The position numbers and the translations under genes were made by a program. A stretch of DNA of 64,000 bases, taken from contig NZ_CP054856.1 of NCBI RefSeq assembly GCF_018417475.1, positions 3,131,001 through 3,195,000 of the forward strand, given 5' to 3'. The stretch comes from Novosphingobium decolorationis (GTDB taxonomy: Bacteria; Pseudomonadota; Alphaproteobacteria; Sphingomonadales; Sphingomonadaceae). This document shows positions 17,293-26,607 of this stretch, piece after piece. The notes under the pieces are model-generated. The model searched no databases. It had not been told where the DNA came from and was given only the letters and a program-made list of their open reading frames with translations. How positions within the stretch are numbered: position 1 is the first letter of the stretch; each line of letters starts with the position of its first letter.

Positions 17293-18300
17293 TTATCCCA
17301 GCGCAATGTTCTGGAGGTCGTGGCCGACGAGGATTTCGCCCGCGTAGTTGGTGGCGGCGGCCTTCTGCCACATCTCGTCGGTGATCCATTCCATGTCGCC
17401 GGGCACGAAGTGGGTCAGCACCAGCTTCTTGGCGCGGGCCTGCGTGGCGATCTTGCCGACATCCTCCGCCGAGGTGTGCGAATTGAGGATGTGGTTGCGG
17501 AACGCCTCGCCTTGCTGGGCGCGCTTCACGAGGGCATCGACGCCGGGGATATAGAGCGTCTCGTGGACGAGGACGTCGCAGTCGCGCGCGAATTCGGCGA
17601 GCGCGGGGTTGTAGGCGGTGTCGCCCGAGATAACGATGCTGCCGTAGGGGGTCTCGAAGCGGTAGGCGAGGTCCTTGATCGGCGGGTGCGGGGTGGTGAG
17701 TGCGGTCACGCGGACCACGCCGTCGTCCATGTCGAGGCCTTCCCTGGCGTCGAATTCGTGGACTTCCAGGAGTGTAGCAGGATCGGTACGGCCCTCGTCC
17801 GCGATGCGGGTGTGGATGTCGGAACTGTGCGTGGCCCAGTAGTTGCGCGCCATGTCGGCAAGACCCTTGGGGCCATAGGCGTCGATCTTCTGGCGCAGGT
17901 CCCCTGCGACCCAGGTGTTGTAGACGAGGTTGCCGAATTCCAGTTCGTGATCGGAATGCATGTGCGAGATGAAGATCGCGCGCATCCTTGCCATGTCGAG
18001 CCCGGCCTTGAAGGCCTGTGCGCTCACGCCCATGCCGCAGTCCACGATGTAGACGTTGCCATCGACGACGATGGCGTTGGCCGGGTTCGAGCGCGTGCCG
18101 CCGACGCGCGGACCGCCCTTGGTGCCCAGCAGCACGAGCCGTGCGCCCTTCTCGCTGGCGGCATCGGAGGCACCTGCCGACCCTGTCTGGGCGAGCAGTC
18201 GCGCGCCGGGAAGAGCGAGCATCGCGCCGGTGGCGCCCATCAGCGAGGCGCGCAGCAAAGCGCGACGGCCAAGGACGGGGGGATGGAATTGGGGCTTCAT
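17293..18300 (-). CDS. Exported metallo-beta-lactamase-fold hydrolase
   Basis: 335-residue enzyme. The start is the ATG at 18300 with GGAGAGG upstream. It has a twin-arginine-type leader (GRRALLRASL at 11-20, cut near LLAQT), so it is periplasmic. The zinc site is HMHSDH (His113, His115, Asp117, His118), with later GDTAYN Asp and LTHF His. The order of motifs resembles the RNase Z/arylsulfatase-like branch rather than true beta-lactamases. It likely hydrolyses an ester, lactone or phosphodiester. It is divergent from a TetR gene and separated from the barrel gene by about 40 bp, so it may lead the same operon. Substrate unknown. Confidence 0.85.
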   Translation of the reverse strand: MKPQFHPPVLGRRALLRASLMGATGAMLALPGARLLAQTGSAGASDAASEKGARLVLLGTKGGPRVGGTRSNPANAIVVDGNVYIVDCGMGVSAQAFKAGLDMARMRAIFISHMHSDHELEFGNLVYNTWVAGDLRQKIDAYGPKGLADMARNYWATHSSDIHTRIADEGRTDPATLLEVHEFDAREGLDMDDGVVRVTALTTPHPPIKDLAYRFETPYGSIVISGDTAYNPALAEFARDCDVLVHETLYIPGVDALVKRAQQGEAFRNHILNSHTSAEDVGKIATQARAKKLVLTHFVPGDMEWITDEMWQKAAATNYAGEILVGHDLQNIALG

Positions 18301-18439
18301 CAGGACCTCTCCACGCGTTTTTATCTGACCCTTTGCGGGTTGCTTGAGGGCCGATTTACAGGTCACGGCGGTGTGCATCAATACGAATAAGAATCTGGTT
18401 CTGTTTTGTGCGGCGTGGACACGGCCGCCGAGATCGGCG

Positions 18440-19102
18440 ATGGCTCGCACGATGAACACGCCGTCAGACGATCTCGACGAGGACTTCGAACGCGCCGGCG
18501 TTCCGCGCGCGCTGCAGTCGCGCAGCCGCCTCCTGCGCGACACCCTGATCCGGATTTCGCTGGATATCGCGCGGCGCCGCTCGTTCGATGATGTCGGCAT
18601 CGTCGAGATCTGCGGGCAGGCCGGATGTTCCACGGGGGCCTTCTACGCCCGATTCCCCGACAAGCTGACCCTGTTCAAGGCGGTGATGGTCAAGGCGGCG
18701 GCCGAATCGCGGCCCTTGCTCGAGACAATCGTGCGCGAGACGCCCTTCGCGCAGATCCTTGATCGGTTGCTGGCCGAACAGGTGCGCCGCTTCGACGGTC
18801 AGGACGCTTTCTTCCGTTCCGCGTTCCGGGTCAGCCTGGTCGACCCGGAAGCCTGGGAGCCGTTTCGTCGCAACGCCCGCAGCCTCGCCTCGGTCTATCT
18901 CGAACGGGTCCGCGCAGAACCGGGCGTCGTTGCCGAGAGCATCGATGAAGGCCGCATCCGCTTTGCCTTCCAGGTCATGTATGGCGTTCTCAACAATACC
19001 GTCAGCAACCAGCCGGGGCCCTACACGTTCGCGGATCCGGCCTTCCCGAAGTTGCTCGGGATCGCGATGCGCGAGACCATGGGCCTGCAGCTGCGCGCCT
19101 GA
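18440..19102 (+). CDS. TetR family transcriptional regulator
   Basis: 220-residue regulator. The N-terminal helix-turn-helix is at about residues 27-73: LIRISLDIARRRSFDDVGIVEI, then GCSTGAFYARFPDKLTLFKAV. The C-terminal ligand domain is unremarkable. Two close ATGs (18440 and 18452) are possible and neither has a strong ribosome site. The gene is divergent from the MBL-fold hydrolase gene (140-bp gap) and probably represses that gene and the downstream barrel/MFS operon. Confidence 0.85.
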   Translation: MARTMNTPSDDLDEDFERAGVPRALQSRSRLLRDTLIRISLDIARRRSFDDVGIVEICGQAGCSTGAFYARFPDKLTLFKAVMVKAAAESRPLLETIVRETPFAQILDRLLAEQVRRFDGQDAFFRSAFRVSLVDPEAWEPFRRNARSLASVYLERVRAEPGVVAESIDEGRIRFAFQVMYGVLNNTVSNQPGPYTFADPAFPKLLGIAMRETMGLQLRA

Positions 19103-19126
19103 GACGGCGCGATGGGGGACGCGGCT

Positions 19127-20563
19127 TCAGGCGCTCCGGGCCTGCGGCATCACCTCGATCGGGGCCGCAAAGGCGATGGTGACACGAAGGCCGGGCGCCA
19201 TGGCCTCGACATGGATCGTGGCGCCCACGCGCTGTGCGGCCGAGCGCACGATGGCAAAGCCCAGCCCGCTGCCACCGGGACCTGAGCCGGGCTGAAAGCG
19301 CACGAAGCGCTGGCCAAGCTGCGCCATGTCCGCCTCGGCAAGGCCGGGCCCGCGGTCGGTGACAGAAAGTGCGCCTTCCTGCGTGATCGCGATCTCCACT
19401 TCGCCCCCGCTGCCGCCATAGCGGATCGCGTTGTCGACAAGATTGGAGAGCATCTCGAAGACCAGCGTTCGGTGCGCCCAGACGCGGACTGGTTCGTCGG
19501 GGGCGTCGAGCTGGAGTTCGACACGGCCCGCGATGGCCTGTCCGATGCGCCGGTTGATGACGGCGACGGCCACTTCATGAAGGTCCACCTGTTCGCGCTC
19601 GGGCTCGACGCCGGCTTCCTCGGCGCGGGCGAGGGCAAGAAGCTGGGTCATCAGGTGTTCGAGGCGATCGGCGGCATCGGCGATCTCGCGCAGGGCGTCG
19701 GGATCGCCGCGCCGGGCCAGTGCCAGCTGCACCTTGAGCGTGGAGAGGGGCGTGCGCATCTGGTGCGAGGCGTCGGCAGTGAAGCGGCGCATGCCCGCCG
19801 TGGCCGTATCGAGGCGTTCGAGCAGGCTGTCGAAGGCGCGCGAGAGGGGCATCAGTTCGCGCGGCAGGGGCCCGGCATCGAGCGGGGAGAGGTCGGGCGC
19901 GGCCCGGCGCGAGCGCCGCGCGACGGCCTCACGCAACCGCGCGAGCGGGCGCAGGCTCCAGCCGAGCGCCGGGCGCAGGAGCAGGACGGCAAGGCCGATC
20001 AGGAGCGCCTCGCCCAGCACCAGGGCAAGGATCAGGCGGCGGCCGAGCGCGCGGCGGTGGTCCAGCGTTTCCGCGATCTGGACCGAGATCGGCGCGGCGA
20101 TGCCGGGGAGGTGCCGGTGCAGTTCGGCGATGCGGATGGCGCGTCCGCGAAAGGTGGCGAAGCGGTAGCTGGGCGCGCCTGTCGCATCGCCCGTGTCCAG
20201 GGCCGGCGGGCGCGCCGGGGGGAGTCCCGGGTCGCCCGTCAGCGTCTTCGTGCCGACCGCGACCCGGTAGAACACGGCATCGCGCTGCGGGTTTTCGAGC
20301 ATGCCAAGCGCGGCGGCGGGAAGGTCGAGCGTGACCTCGCCCCGTTCGGCCTCGACCGTTTCGGCGATGGCTCCAAGTGCGCCGCCCAGCACGCGGTCGT
20401 TGGCCCGGCGGACCGCGTCGGTGACGATGAGCGCGCCGATCACGCCCAGGACGATGGCAACGCCCACCATCGGGCCCAGCATCGCGACGAGGAGGCGCGT
20501 GCGCAAGGCCGGGGTGGGGGCCGGGGTGGGGGCCGGGCTGGGCAAGGCGGCCTCAGCCGACAT
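19127..20563 (-). CDS. Sensor histidine kinase, TctE/QseC-like
   Basis: 478-residue inner-membrane kinase. The start is the ATG at 20563, overlapping the response-regulator stop. An N-terminal Pro/Ala-rich tail precedes TM1 (about 24-47). A periplasmic domain of some 125 residues follows, then TM2 (about 176-197) and a HAMP-like linker. The phospho-acceptor His267 is in FTADASHQMRTPLS. The ATPase has NLVDNAIRYG (N box), DRGPGL (G1) and GGSGLGFAIV (G2). The 2CSK-type periplasmic domain size matches TctE, which senses tricarboxylates in other proteobacteria. The genes transcribed away from it (binding protein, porin, citrate carrier) fit that role, but the ligand is inferred. Confidence 0.88.
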   Translation of the reverse strand: MSAEAALPSPAPTPAPTPALRTRLLVAMLGPMVGVAIVLGVIGALIVTDAVRRANDRVLGGALGAIAETVEAERGEVTLDLPAAALGMLENPQRDAVFYRVAVGTKTLTGDPGLPPARPPALDTGDATGAPSYRFATFRGRAIRIAELHRHLPGIAAPISVQIAETLDHRRALGRRLILALVLGEALLIGLAVLLLRPALGWSLRPLARLREAVARRSRRAAPDLSPLDAGPLPRELMPLSRAFDSLLERLDTATAGMRRFTADASHQMRTPLSTLKVQLALARRGDPDALREIADAADRLEHLMTQLLALARAEEAGVEPEREQVDLHEVAVAVINRRIGQAIAGRVELQLDAPDEPVRVWAHRTLVFEMLSNLVDNAIRYGGSGGEVEIAITQEGALSVTDRGPGLAEADMAQLGQRFVRFQPGSGPGGSGLGFAIVRSAAQRVGATIHVEAMAPGLRVTIAFAAPIEVMPQARSA

Positions 20564-21218
20564 CGAGCATATAGCCGACCCCGCGCACCGTCCGGATGGC
20601 GGGCCCGTCCGGGGCCAGCTTGGCGCGAAGGCGCGTGATGTGGACCTCCAGGGCGTTCTGGCCGACCGGCTCGTCGAGCCCGAACACCTCGCCCTGAAGA
20701 ACCTGGCGGGTGACCAGCTGGCCCGCGCGGGTGGCCAGAGCGTCGAGCACGGCGGCCTCGCGGCGGCGCAGGTCGAGCGTGCGCCCGGCCACGCTGGCCG
20801 CCCCCGTCGAGCGGTTGATCTGCAAGGTGCCGATGGTGAGTTCGGGCGTGGGATCGCCGCCCCTGCGGCGGCCGAGCGCGCGCACCCGGGCTTCCAGTTC
20901 TTCCGGCGCGAAGGGTTTGCGCAGGTAGTCATCGGCGCCCAGGTCCAGCCCGCGCACCCGGTCATCGAGCGCATCGCGCGCGGTGAGCATGAGCACGGCC
21001 ATGCGTTCGCCGCGCCGCCGCAGCGTGCTCAGCACCTCGAAGCCGTCGATGTCGGGCAGGCCCACGTCGAGGATGAGCGCGGCGTAGGGTTCCTGCTGCG
21101 TGAAGAGCAGGGCGTCCTGTCCGCTCGCGACGTGATCGACGGCGTGGCCCGAGCTGCGCAGCAGGTTCACAAGGCTGCGGGCGAGTTGGTCGTCGTCTTC
21201 GACAAGGAGGATGCGCAA
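20553..21218 (-). CDS. OmpR/PhoB-family response regulator, TctD-like
   Basis: 221-residue regulator. The receiver domain has the acidic pocket EDD (7-9), phospho-acceptor Asp51 in LILDVGLPDIDG and a conserved Lys in the RKPFAPEEL region. The C-terminal winged helix ends VRGVGYMLDVG. The start codon is TTG at 21218 (LRILLVEDDD); no in-frame ATG or GTG precedes it, which probably keeps expression low. It overlaps the kinase gene. It lies divergent from the solute-binding-protein operon, and a 13-bp palindrome in the gap at 21241 is a candidate binding site. Confidence 0.9.
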   Translation of the reverse strand: MRILLVEDDDQLARSLVNLLRSSGHAVDHVASGQDALLFTQQEPYAALILDVGLPDIDGFEVLSTLRRRGERMAVLMLTARDALDDRVRGLDLGADDYLRKPFAPEELEARVRALGRRRGGDPTPELTIGTLQINRSTGAASVAGRTLDLRRREAAVLDALATRAGQLVTRQVLQGEVFGLDEPVGQNALEVHITRLRAKLAPDGPAIRTVRGVGYMLDVG

Positions 21219-21240
21219 GGCGGGTAGGACCCCTGAAAGG

Positions 21241-21253
21241 TTGCTGACAGCAA
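21241..21253. promoter_or_regulatory. Palindrome TTGCTGACAGCAA in the divergent promoter, candidate response-regulator site
   Basis: Perfect six-base arms (TTGCTG / CAGCAA) around a single A, 23 bp upstream of the regulator's TTG start and 72 bp upstream of the binding-protein GTG. A second, weaker palindrome CGCCACTGGCG follows at 21269-21279. OmpR-family sites are more often direct repeats, so a different regulator could be responsible. Confidence 0.4.
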
Positions 21254-21324
21254 GTTTGATTAGATCGACGCCACTGGCGGCTTACCCGACGCAAGGTCCG
21301 GGGAGCGAGAGGAGCTTGAGTGTC

Positions 21325-22401
21325 GTGCGTTCATACCTGATTTTCGGTGTCTTCCTAGGGGGGCTTGCGGCTGTGGCTCTCCTGGCCTGGTCGTATCTGG
21401 GCCGGGATGGCGAGGCGGCGCGCGTGGCCCGGGCCCAGCGCGAAGGGGGCGTGGTCGAGGTCTACGCCAACGTCGATGCGGGCGCCGTCGCGCCGCTCAT
21501 CGCCGCCTTCGAGCGCCGCGGTGCGGGCGTGACGGTGCGCTACCACGACCTCAGCGCCGATGCGCTCGATGCCCGTTTCCGCCGGGAGGCCGACGCGGGC
21601 AAGGTGGGCGCGGACATTGTCTGGTCCTCGGCCATGGCCATGCAGGCCAAGCTCGTCAACGACGGCTATGCGCAGACCTATGCCAGTCCGGAGAAGGACG
21701 CGCTTCCCGCAGAGGCGGTGTGGAATGACCAGTCCTACCGCATCACCGCCGAGCCGGTCGCCATTGCCTACAACCGCGAGCAGGTGGCCCAGCAAGAGCT
21801 TGCGCGCACCCATGCCGCCTTTGCGCAGATGCTGCGCGCGCGCCGGGCGGATCTCACGGGTAGGGTCGCGACCTACGATCCCGCGCGCTCGGGCATCGGG
21901 TACCTCTTCCTCACCCAGGACCTTGCCGCGACGCGGGACACGCAGGCCCTGCTTGAGGCGCTGGGGGCAACCCGGCCGGTCCTGATGGAGACGACCGGCG
22001 CCATGCTCGATGCCGTGGCGCGCGGCGACGTGATGTACGCCTACAACGTTGTCGGACCTTACGCCGAGGAGCGTGCCAAGGCCGATCCGCACATCGGCGT
22101 CCTCTACCCTGAAGATTACTCCATCGTCGCCTCGCGCGTCGCCTTTGTCGCGCGCGGCGCCCCGCACCCGGCTGCCGCGCGTCTGTTCCTCGATTTCCTG
22201 CTTTCGCGTGAGGGGCAGGACATTCTCGCGCGGGCTGGACTGCCGCCGGTGCGCGGCGATGTGGCCGCGCCGCGCCTCGCGCCCGGGCAGGCCCGCGCCA
22301 TCCCCGGCGGCCCCCGTCTTTTCGTCAATCTCGATCCGATCAAGCGTCAGCGTGTTCTCGACACGTGGAACGCCGCGCTTGCCCAAGGAAAGTCCCCCTG
22401 A
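21325..22401 (+). CDS. ABC-type solute-binding protein (iron/organic-acid type)
   Basis: 358-residue protein anchored or exported by an N-terminal hydrophobic segment (YLIFGVFLGGLAAVALLAW). The chosen start is the GTG at 21325, ten bases after AGGAG; a TTG at 21316 is too close to the site. The fold is that of class-II binding proteins: GGVVEVYANVDAGAVAPLIAAF at the start, VGADIVWSSAMAMQAKL, PVAIAYNREQ, and a C-terminal RAFLDFLLSREGQ-like segment. Relatives bind Fe3+ or other anions. No permease or ATPase gene is adjacent, so it may work with a distant transporter or serve as a ligand-binding accessory to the neighbouring sensor kinase. The porin gene begins directly after the stop. Confidence 0.82.
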   Translation: MRSYLIFGVFLGGLAAVALLAWSYLGRDGEAARVARAQREGGVVEVYANVDAGAVAPLIAAFERRGAGVTVRYHDLSADALDARFRREADAGKVGADIVWSSAMAMQAKLVNDGYAQTYASPEKDALPAEAVWNDQSYRITAEPVAIAYNREQVAQQELARTHAAFAQMLRARRADLTGRVATYDPARSGIGYLFLTQDLAATRDTQALLEALGATRPVLMETTGAMLDAVARGDVMYAYNVVGPYAEERAKADPHIGVLYPEDYSIVASRVAFVARGAPHPAAARLFLDFLLSREGQDILARAGLPPVRGDVAAPRLAPGQARAIPGGPRLFVNLDPIKRQRVLDTWNAALAQGKSP

Positions 22402-23931
22402 ATGCGTCTTCTTCCCACCAGCTGCGCGCTCGTTGCCCTTGTCGCGGCGAGCCCGGCCCTTGCCCAGACCCCGAGCCGCGAGGACCTGGCCGATCTTGTC
22501 CGCCGCCAGGCCGCCGAGATCGCCGAGCTGCGCAGCCGCGTCGATGAGATCGCGACCCTGCGCGCGCGTATCGAGCAGCTTGAAGGCCAGGGTTCGGATG
22601 ATGCCGCGCAGCTGGCGGCTGGCTCCGCACCCCAGTCTGAGGCCGTTACCAGGACCGAGACAAAGGATGCGGCCGCCAAGACCGTGCACGTGGTCGTGAC
22701 CCCGCCCTACGCGCCGCAGCTGGTCCCGCCGGGCCCGGCCGAGCGCGACATTGCGCGGGCGCGCTCGGCGAACGAGGCCGACGTCACCACCGAATGGGGC
22801 GCGGGGCTGCCCGTCTTCCATTCGGCCGATGGCGAGTACACCTTCAAGCCGCGCGGGCGCATCCTGGCCGATGTCGGATCGACCTTCGGATCGGACCACG
22901 ATGGGCGCAACCTGACCACCACGGGCATGCGCGCGCTGCGCCTGGGTTTCGAGGGCGGTGTGGGCACCCACTTCTTCTACCAGATCGAGGCCGATTTCTC
23001 GGAGAACCGGGCCGAGATCATGACCGCCTACATGGGCTGGCGCGACAGTCTGAGCGAGGACGTCAGCTTCGATCTGCGCATGGGCCACCTGTTCAACGAC
23101 CGCTCCTTCGACGGTTCGACGGGTTCGGATTCGACCGCCTTCCTTGAACGCAGCGTGGTCCCCAACACCATCGTGCCCGAGCGCGGCTACTATGGTGTGG
23201 GGGCGATGGGCCGCGTGTTCTTTCCGGGCGGGCACGTCTCGCTCGCGCTCACCGGCGACCGGGTCGACGGTGACCAGACCGACAGCGACAGCCGCACGGT
23301 CATGGCGCGCGCGCACGTGAACCCGCTGCGTTCCAAGCGCGGCGCGCTGCATCTGGGCGCCTGGGGTTTCGATGAGGCGCTGGCCTCCTCGGCCACCGAC
23401 CTGACGCGCAACACCTTCATGGGCACCCGTTTCAACGGGGCGCTGCGGGTCTCCACCGGGCCACTGCCCGATGGCACCGGCACGACCGGCTACGGTCTTG
23501 AATTCGGGGGCTACCAGGGGCCGGTCTGGTTCATGGCCGAGGCGGGCGAGCGCCGCGCGCGGCGTGCAGGGGGACAGCCCGATTTCCGGACCCGCGCCTA
23601 CAGCGCGTCGGCAGGCTGGTTCGTCACGGGCGAACTGCCGCCCTACAACCCGCGCACCGGCAGTTTCGGGCAGCCGCACGTGCGCAACCCCGTCTTCGGT
23701 GGCGGTTCGGGCGCGCTGGAGCTGACCAGCCGCTACGAGGAAGTTTCGTTCCGCAATATTCCCAATCCCGCCGACGGCTGGACCGCGACGCTGGGGGCCA
23801 ACTGGTACCTCAACAGCTTCACGCGCATCCAGCTCAACGGGATCTACTGGAGCATCACCGACGCCGCCGGCCCTTATGCTGGAAGCGACAGCGGCCAGAC
23901 CCTCGCCGCGCGTCTCGGCGTCACCTTCTGA
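22402..23931 (+). CDS. OprP/OprO-like phosphate-selective-type porin
   Basis: 509-residue outer-membrane porin. The signal peptide ends near PALAQ (residue 22). A coiled-coil stretch (REDLADLVRRQAAEIAELRS to RARIEQLEG, about 26-67) follows, then a linker and a 16-strand-type barrel starting at FKPRGRILADVG and ending with LAARLGVTF. This coiled coil plus barrel layout matches the phosphate-selective porin O/P family, whose members also pass other anions. It abuts the binding-protein gene with no gap. With the citrate carrier downstream, it probably admits an anionic carboxylate through the outer membrane. Confidence 0.85.
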   Translation: MRLLPTSCALVALVAASPALAQTPSREDLADLVRRQAAEIAELRSRVDEIATLRARIEQLEGQGSDDAAQLAAGSAPQSEAVTRTETKDAAAKTVHVVVTPPYAPQLVPPGPAERDIARARSANEADVTTEWGAGLPVFHSADGEYTFKPRGRILADVGSTFGSDHDGRNLTTTGMRALRLGFEGGVGTHFFYQIEADFSENRAEIMTAYMGWRDSLSEDVSFDLRMGHLFNDRSFDGSTGSDSTAFLERSVVPNTIVPERGYYGVGAMGRVFFPGGHVSLALTGDRVDGDQTDSDSRTVMARAHVNPLRSKRGALHLGAWGFDEALASSATDLTRNTFMGTRFNGALRVSTGPLPDGTGTTGYGLEFGGYQGPVWFMAEAGERRARRAGGQPDFRTRAYSASAGWFVTGELPPYNPRTGSFGQPHVRNPVFGGGSGALELTSRYEEVSFRNIPNPADGWTATLGANWYLNSFTRIQLNGIYWSITDAAGPYAGSDSGQTLAARLGVTF

Positions 23932-24026
23932 CAGGGACCAGGGGCGCCCGGTCTCCCTCGCGCGCGCCTCCGTTCCTTGTCGAGATACCGCATTAAAACA
24001 GGCCAAAAGGCCATCAGGAGAGTTTC

Positions 24027-25382
24027 ATGTTAGCCTTCTTCGGACTTCTCACGGTCGTGTGCGTCGTCGGCCTGCTCCTGGCGCGGCTGGCTTCGCCGAT
24101 CGTCGCGCTCGTGCTGGTCCCGCTTGTGGCCGGGCTGGTCTACGGCTTCAGCCCCGAGGCGATGTCGACCTTCTTCGGCGATGGCCTGGCGCGGGTCATG
24201 CAGGTGGCGACGATGTTCATCTTCGCCATCATCTTCTTCGGCGTGCTGCAGGACACCGGCTTCTTCCGCCCCTTCATCAACGGCCTGATCCGGGTGACAC
24301 GCGGCAACGTGGTCTACGTGGCGGTCGGCACGACGCTGGTGGGGGCCTGCGCGCACCTTGATGGGGCAGGGGCGACGACGTTCCTTCTCACCGTTCCCGC
24401 GCTGCTGCCACTTTACCTGCGCCTGGGCATGAGCCGCTATCTCCTGCTCATGCTGCTTGCAACGGGGGCGGGCATTGCCAACATGCTGCCCTGGGCCGGG
24501 CCGCTCGGCCGTGCTGCGGCGGTGACCGGCATCGAGGTGACCGAACTGTGGCGCCCGCTCATTCCGGTCCAGCTCGCTGGCATTGCGCTGCTCGCGGTTC
24601 TCGCCGTATTCCTGGGCCTTCGTGAGCGGCGCCGGATCGCGGCGGCAGGTTCGCCCGAGCAGGCCGTGCTGGAGGCCGACGGCACCCACATCGCGCATGT
24701 CGATGGGGCCGGGAAGGCCTCCCGCCCCCAGGCCGCGCCGGAGCTGAGCGAGGAAGAGCAGGAACTGCTGCGCCCGCGTCTCATCTGGCTGAATGCGGCG
24801 ATCTTCCTGGCCGTCCTGACCGTGCTCGTCGCGGGGATCCTGCCTGCAGCCTACACCTTCATGATCGGCCTTTCGGTCCTTCTTACCTGCAACTACCGCT
24901 CGATCGATGAGCAGATGAAGCGCGTGCGCTCCCACTCGGGTCCCGCGCTGCTGATGGGCGCGATCATCCTCTCGGCGGGCAGTTTCCTCGGCGTGCTCGA
25001 TGGCAGCGGCATGCTCAAGGCCATGGCCGAGGCGCTGGTCGACTTCCTGCCCAGTTCGGCCGTGCCCATGCTGCATATCGTGATCGGCTTCTTCGGGCTT
25101 CCGCTCGAACTCGTCCTCAACACCGATGCGTACTACTTCGGTCTGCTGCCGGTGGTGCTTCAGGTCGTCGAGCCGGTGGGCGTCACCCCGCAGGCCACCG
25201 TCTACGCCATGATCATCGGCAACATCATCGGCACCTTCATCAGCCCCTTCTCGCCCGCCATGTGGCTGGCGCTGGGTCTGGCCCAGGCCGATATCGGGCG
25301 GCACATCCGCTATTCGCTGCTGACGATGTGGGGTTTCTCCATCGCGGTCTTCGGCATCGGCTGGGCGCTCGGCCTGTTCTGA
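24027..25382 (+). CDS. CitMHS-family citrate-metal:H+ symporter
   Basis: 451-residue inner-membrane carrier with about 11-12 hydrophobic helices and a long cytoplasmic loop at the middle (residues about 195-255, rich in Ala, Glu and Gln). Family signatures are VATMFIFAIIFFGVLQDTGFF, GACAHLDGAGATTFLLT and NTDAYYFGLLPVV near the C-terminus. CitMHS proteins import citrate complexed to Mg2+ or Ca2+ with protons. The gene has a GGAGAG site and lies 95 bp after the porin, so it probably belongs to the same TctDE-controlled operon. A strong bidirectional terminator follows. Confidence 0.9.
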   Translation: MLAFFGLLTVVCVVGLLLARLASPIVALVLVPLVAGLVYGFSPEAMSTFFGDGLARVMQVATMFIFAIIFFGVLQDTGFFRPFINGLIRVTRGNVVYVAVGTTLVGACAHLDGAGATTFLLTVPALLPLYLRLGMSRYLLLMLLATGAGIANMLPWAGPLGRAAAVTGIEVTELWRPLIPVQLAGIALLAVLAVFLGLRERRRIAAAGSPEQAVLEADGTHIAHVDGAGKASRPQAAPELSEEEQELLRPRLIWLNAAIFLAVLTVLVAGILPAAYTFMIGLSVLLTCNYRSIDEQMKRVRSHSGPALLMGAIILSAGSFLGVLDGSGMLKAMAEALVDFLPSSAVPMLHIVIGFFGLPLELVLNTDAYYFGLLPVVLQVVEPVGVTPQATVYAMIIGNIIGTFISPFSPAMWLALGLAQADIGRHIRYSLLTMWGFSIAVFGIGWALGLF

Positions 25383-25412
25383 TCGCAGCGGCCGCAGGCG
25401 AGCCCATGAAGA

Positions 25413-25451
25413 AAAAGGAGCCCCGGGACATCGCGTTCCGGGGCTCCTTTT
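25413..25451. terminator. Bidirectional intrinsic terminator
   Basis: A 14-bp perfect stem (AAAAGGAGCCCCGG / CCGGGGCTCCTTTT) has an 11-base loop. A-rich and T-rich flanks make it work for both the citrate carrier (plus) and the ACR3 gene (minus), which converge here. Confidence 0.93.
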
Positions 25452-25461
25452 CGTGCAAGGC

Positions 25462-26535
25462 TCAGCCGCGTTCCTCGACGGGGACCGTGTCGGGGAACCA
25501 GCGCCGCCCGAAGCGGAAGGCGACCCCCACGAGCAGGATCAGCACCGGCACTTCCACCAGCGGGCCGATGACGGCGGCAAAGGCGACCGGCGAGGCCAGC
25601 CCGAAGGCGGCAATGGCGACCGCGATGGCCAGTTCGAAGTTGTTGCCCGCTGCGGTGAAGGCGACCGCGGTGGTGCGCGGATAGTCGCTTTCGACGAGGC
25701 GGCCCATGAAGAAGCTGATGGTGAACTGGATCACGAAGTAGATCGTGAGCGGGATCGCGATGCGCAGCGCATCGCCGGGCAGGGCCAGGATCTCGTTGCC
25801 CTTGAGGCTGAACATGGCAACGATGGTGAAGAGCAGCGCGACCAGCGTGACAGGGCCGATCCTGGGCAGGAAGGTCCCTTCGTACCAGGCGTTGCCGCGC
25901 GCGCGCACGAGGACCTTGCGGGTCAGGAACCCGGCCGCGAAGGGAATGCCCAGATAGATTAGCACGGCCTCGGCAATGGTCCAGAAGCTGACGTCGATCA
26001 CGCTTCCCTCCAGCCCGAACAGCGGCGGCAGGACCGACAGGAAGAACCAGGCGTAGACGCTGAAGAAGAGGATCTGGAAGATCGAATTGAAGGCGACGAG
26101 CGCGGCCACATACTGGTTGTCGCCCTTCGCCAGCTGGTTCCACACGATGACCATGGCGATGCAGCGGGCAAGGCCGATCAGGATCAGCCCGGTCATGTAT
26201 TCGGGCGTGTCGGACAGGAACAGGACGGCGAGCGCGAACATCAGCACCGGCCCGATGATCCAGTTCTGGACCAGCGAGATCGCGAGTATGCGCGTGTCGT
26301 CGAGGATATGGGGGAGTTCCTCATAGCGCACCCGCGCCAGCGGCGGGTACATCATCAGGATAAGCCCGATCGCGATGGGGATATTGGTGGTCCCCCAGGA
26401 GAGGCCGTTGATCGCCGCGGGCAGGCCCGGGATGGCCGAGCCGAGCGTGACGCCTGTCGCCATCGCAAGGAAGATCCACAAGGTCAGGTAGCGGTCGAGA
26501 AACGCGAGGCGCGCGCGTGGGGCGGTTGCGGACAT
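25462..26535 (-). CDS. acr3: ACR3-family arsenite efflux permease
   Basis: 357-residue inner-membrane exporter with ten predicted helices. The essential Cys of the family is Cys125 in [19 protein letters not shown], and the N-terminal [18 protein letters not shown] is characteristic of ACR3 rather than ArsB. It pumps arsenite, as As(OH)3, out using the proton gradient. It lies 72 bp downstream of arsR on the same strand. No arsenate reductase (ArsC) or ArsH gene is present in the window, so arsenate resistance would need a reductase from elsewhere. Confidence 0.93.
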   Translation of the reverse strand: MSATAPRARLAFLDRYLTLWIFLAMATGVTLGSAIPGLPAAINGLSWGTTNIPIAIGLILMMYPPLARVRYEELPHILDDTRILAISLVQNWIIGPVLMFALAVLFLSDTPEYMTGLILIGLARCIAMVIVWNQLAKGDNQYVAALVAFNSIFQILFFSVYAWFFLSVLPPLFGLEGSVIDVSFWTIAEAVLIYLGIPFAAGFLTRKVLVRARGNAWYEGTFLPRIGPVTLVALLFTIVAMFSLKGNEILALPGDALRIAIPLTIYFVIQFTISFFMGRLVESDYPRTTAVAFTAAGNNFELAIAVAIAAFGLASPVAFAAVIGPLVEVPVLILLVGVAFRFGRRWFPDTVPVEERG

Positions 26536-26607
26536 GGTTGAAAGAAACCTTATGGGATCAGCGGGAGGGGAACAGGGCCGAGGCGTGGGGGCCCTGGTGC
26601 AGCGGGT

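Noticed and set aside
18400..18430. AGAATCTGGTTCT as an operator between the hydrolase and TetR genes
   Set aside because: Only four-base arms around an asymmetric centre, too weak to claim.
20510..20545. Repeated GGGGCCGGGGTGG units as a possible tandem repeat element
   Set aside because: Only two to three imperfect copies, encoding the Pro-Ala-rich N-terminal tail of the sensor kinase.
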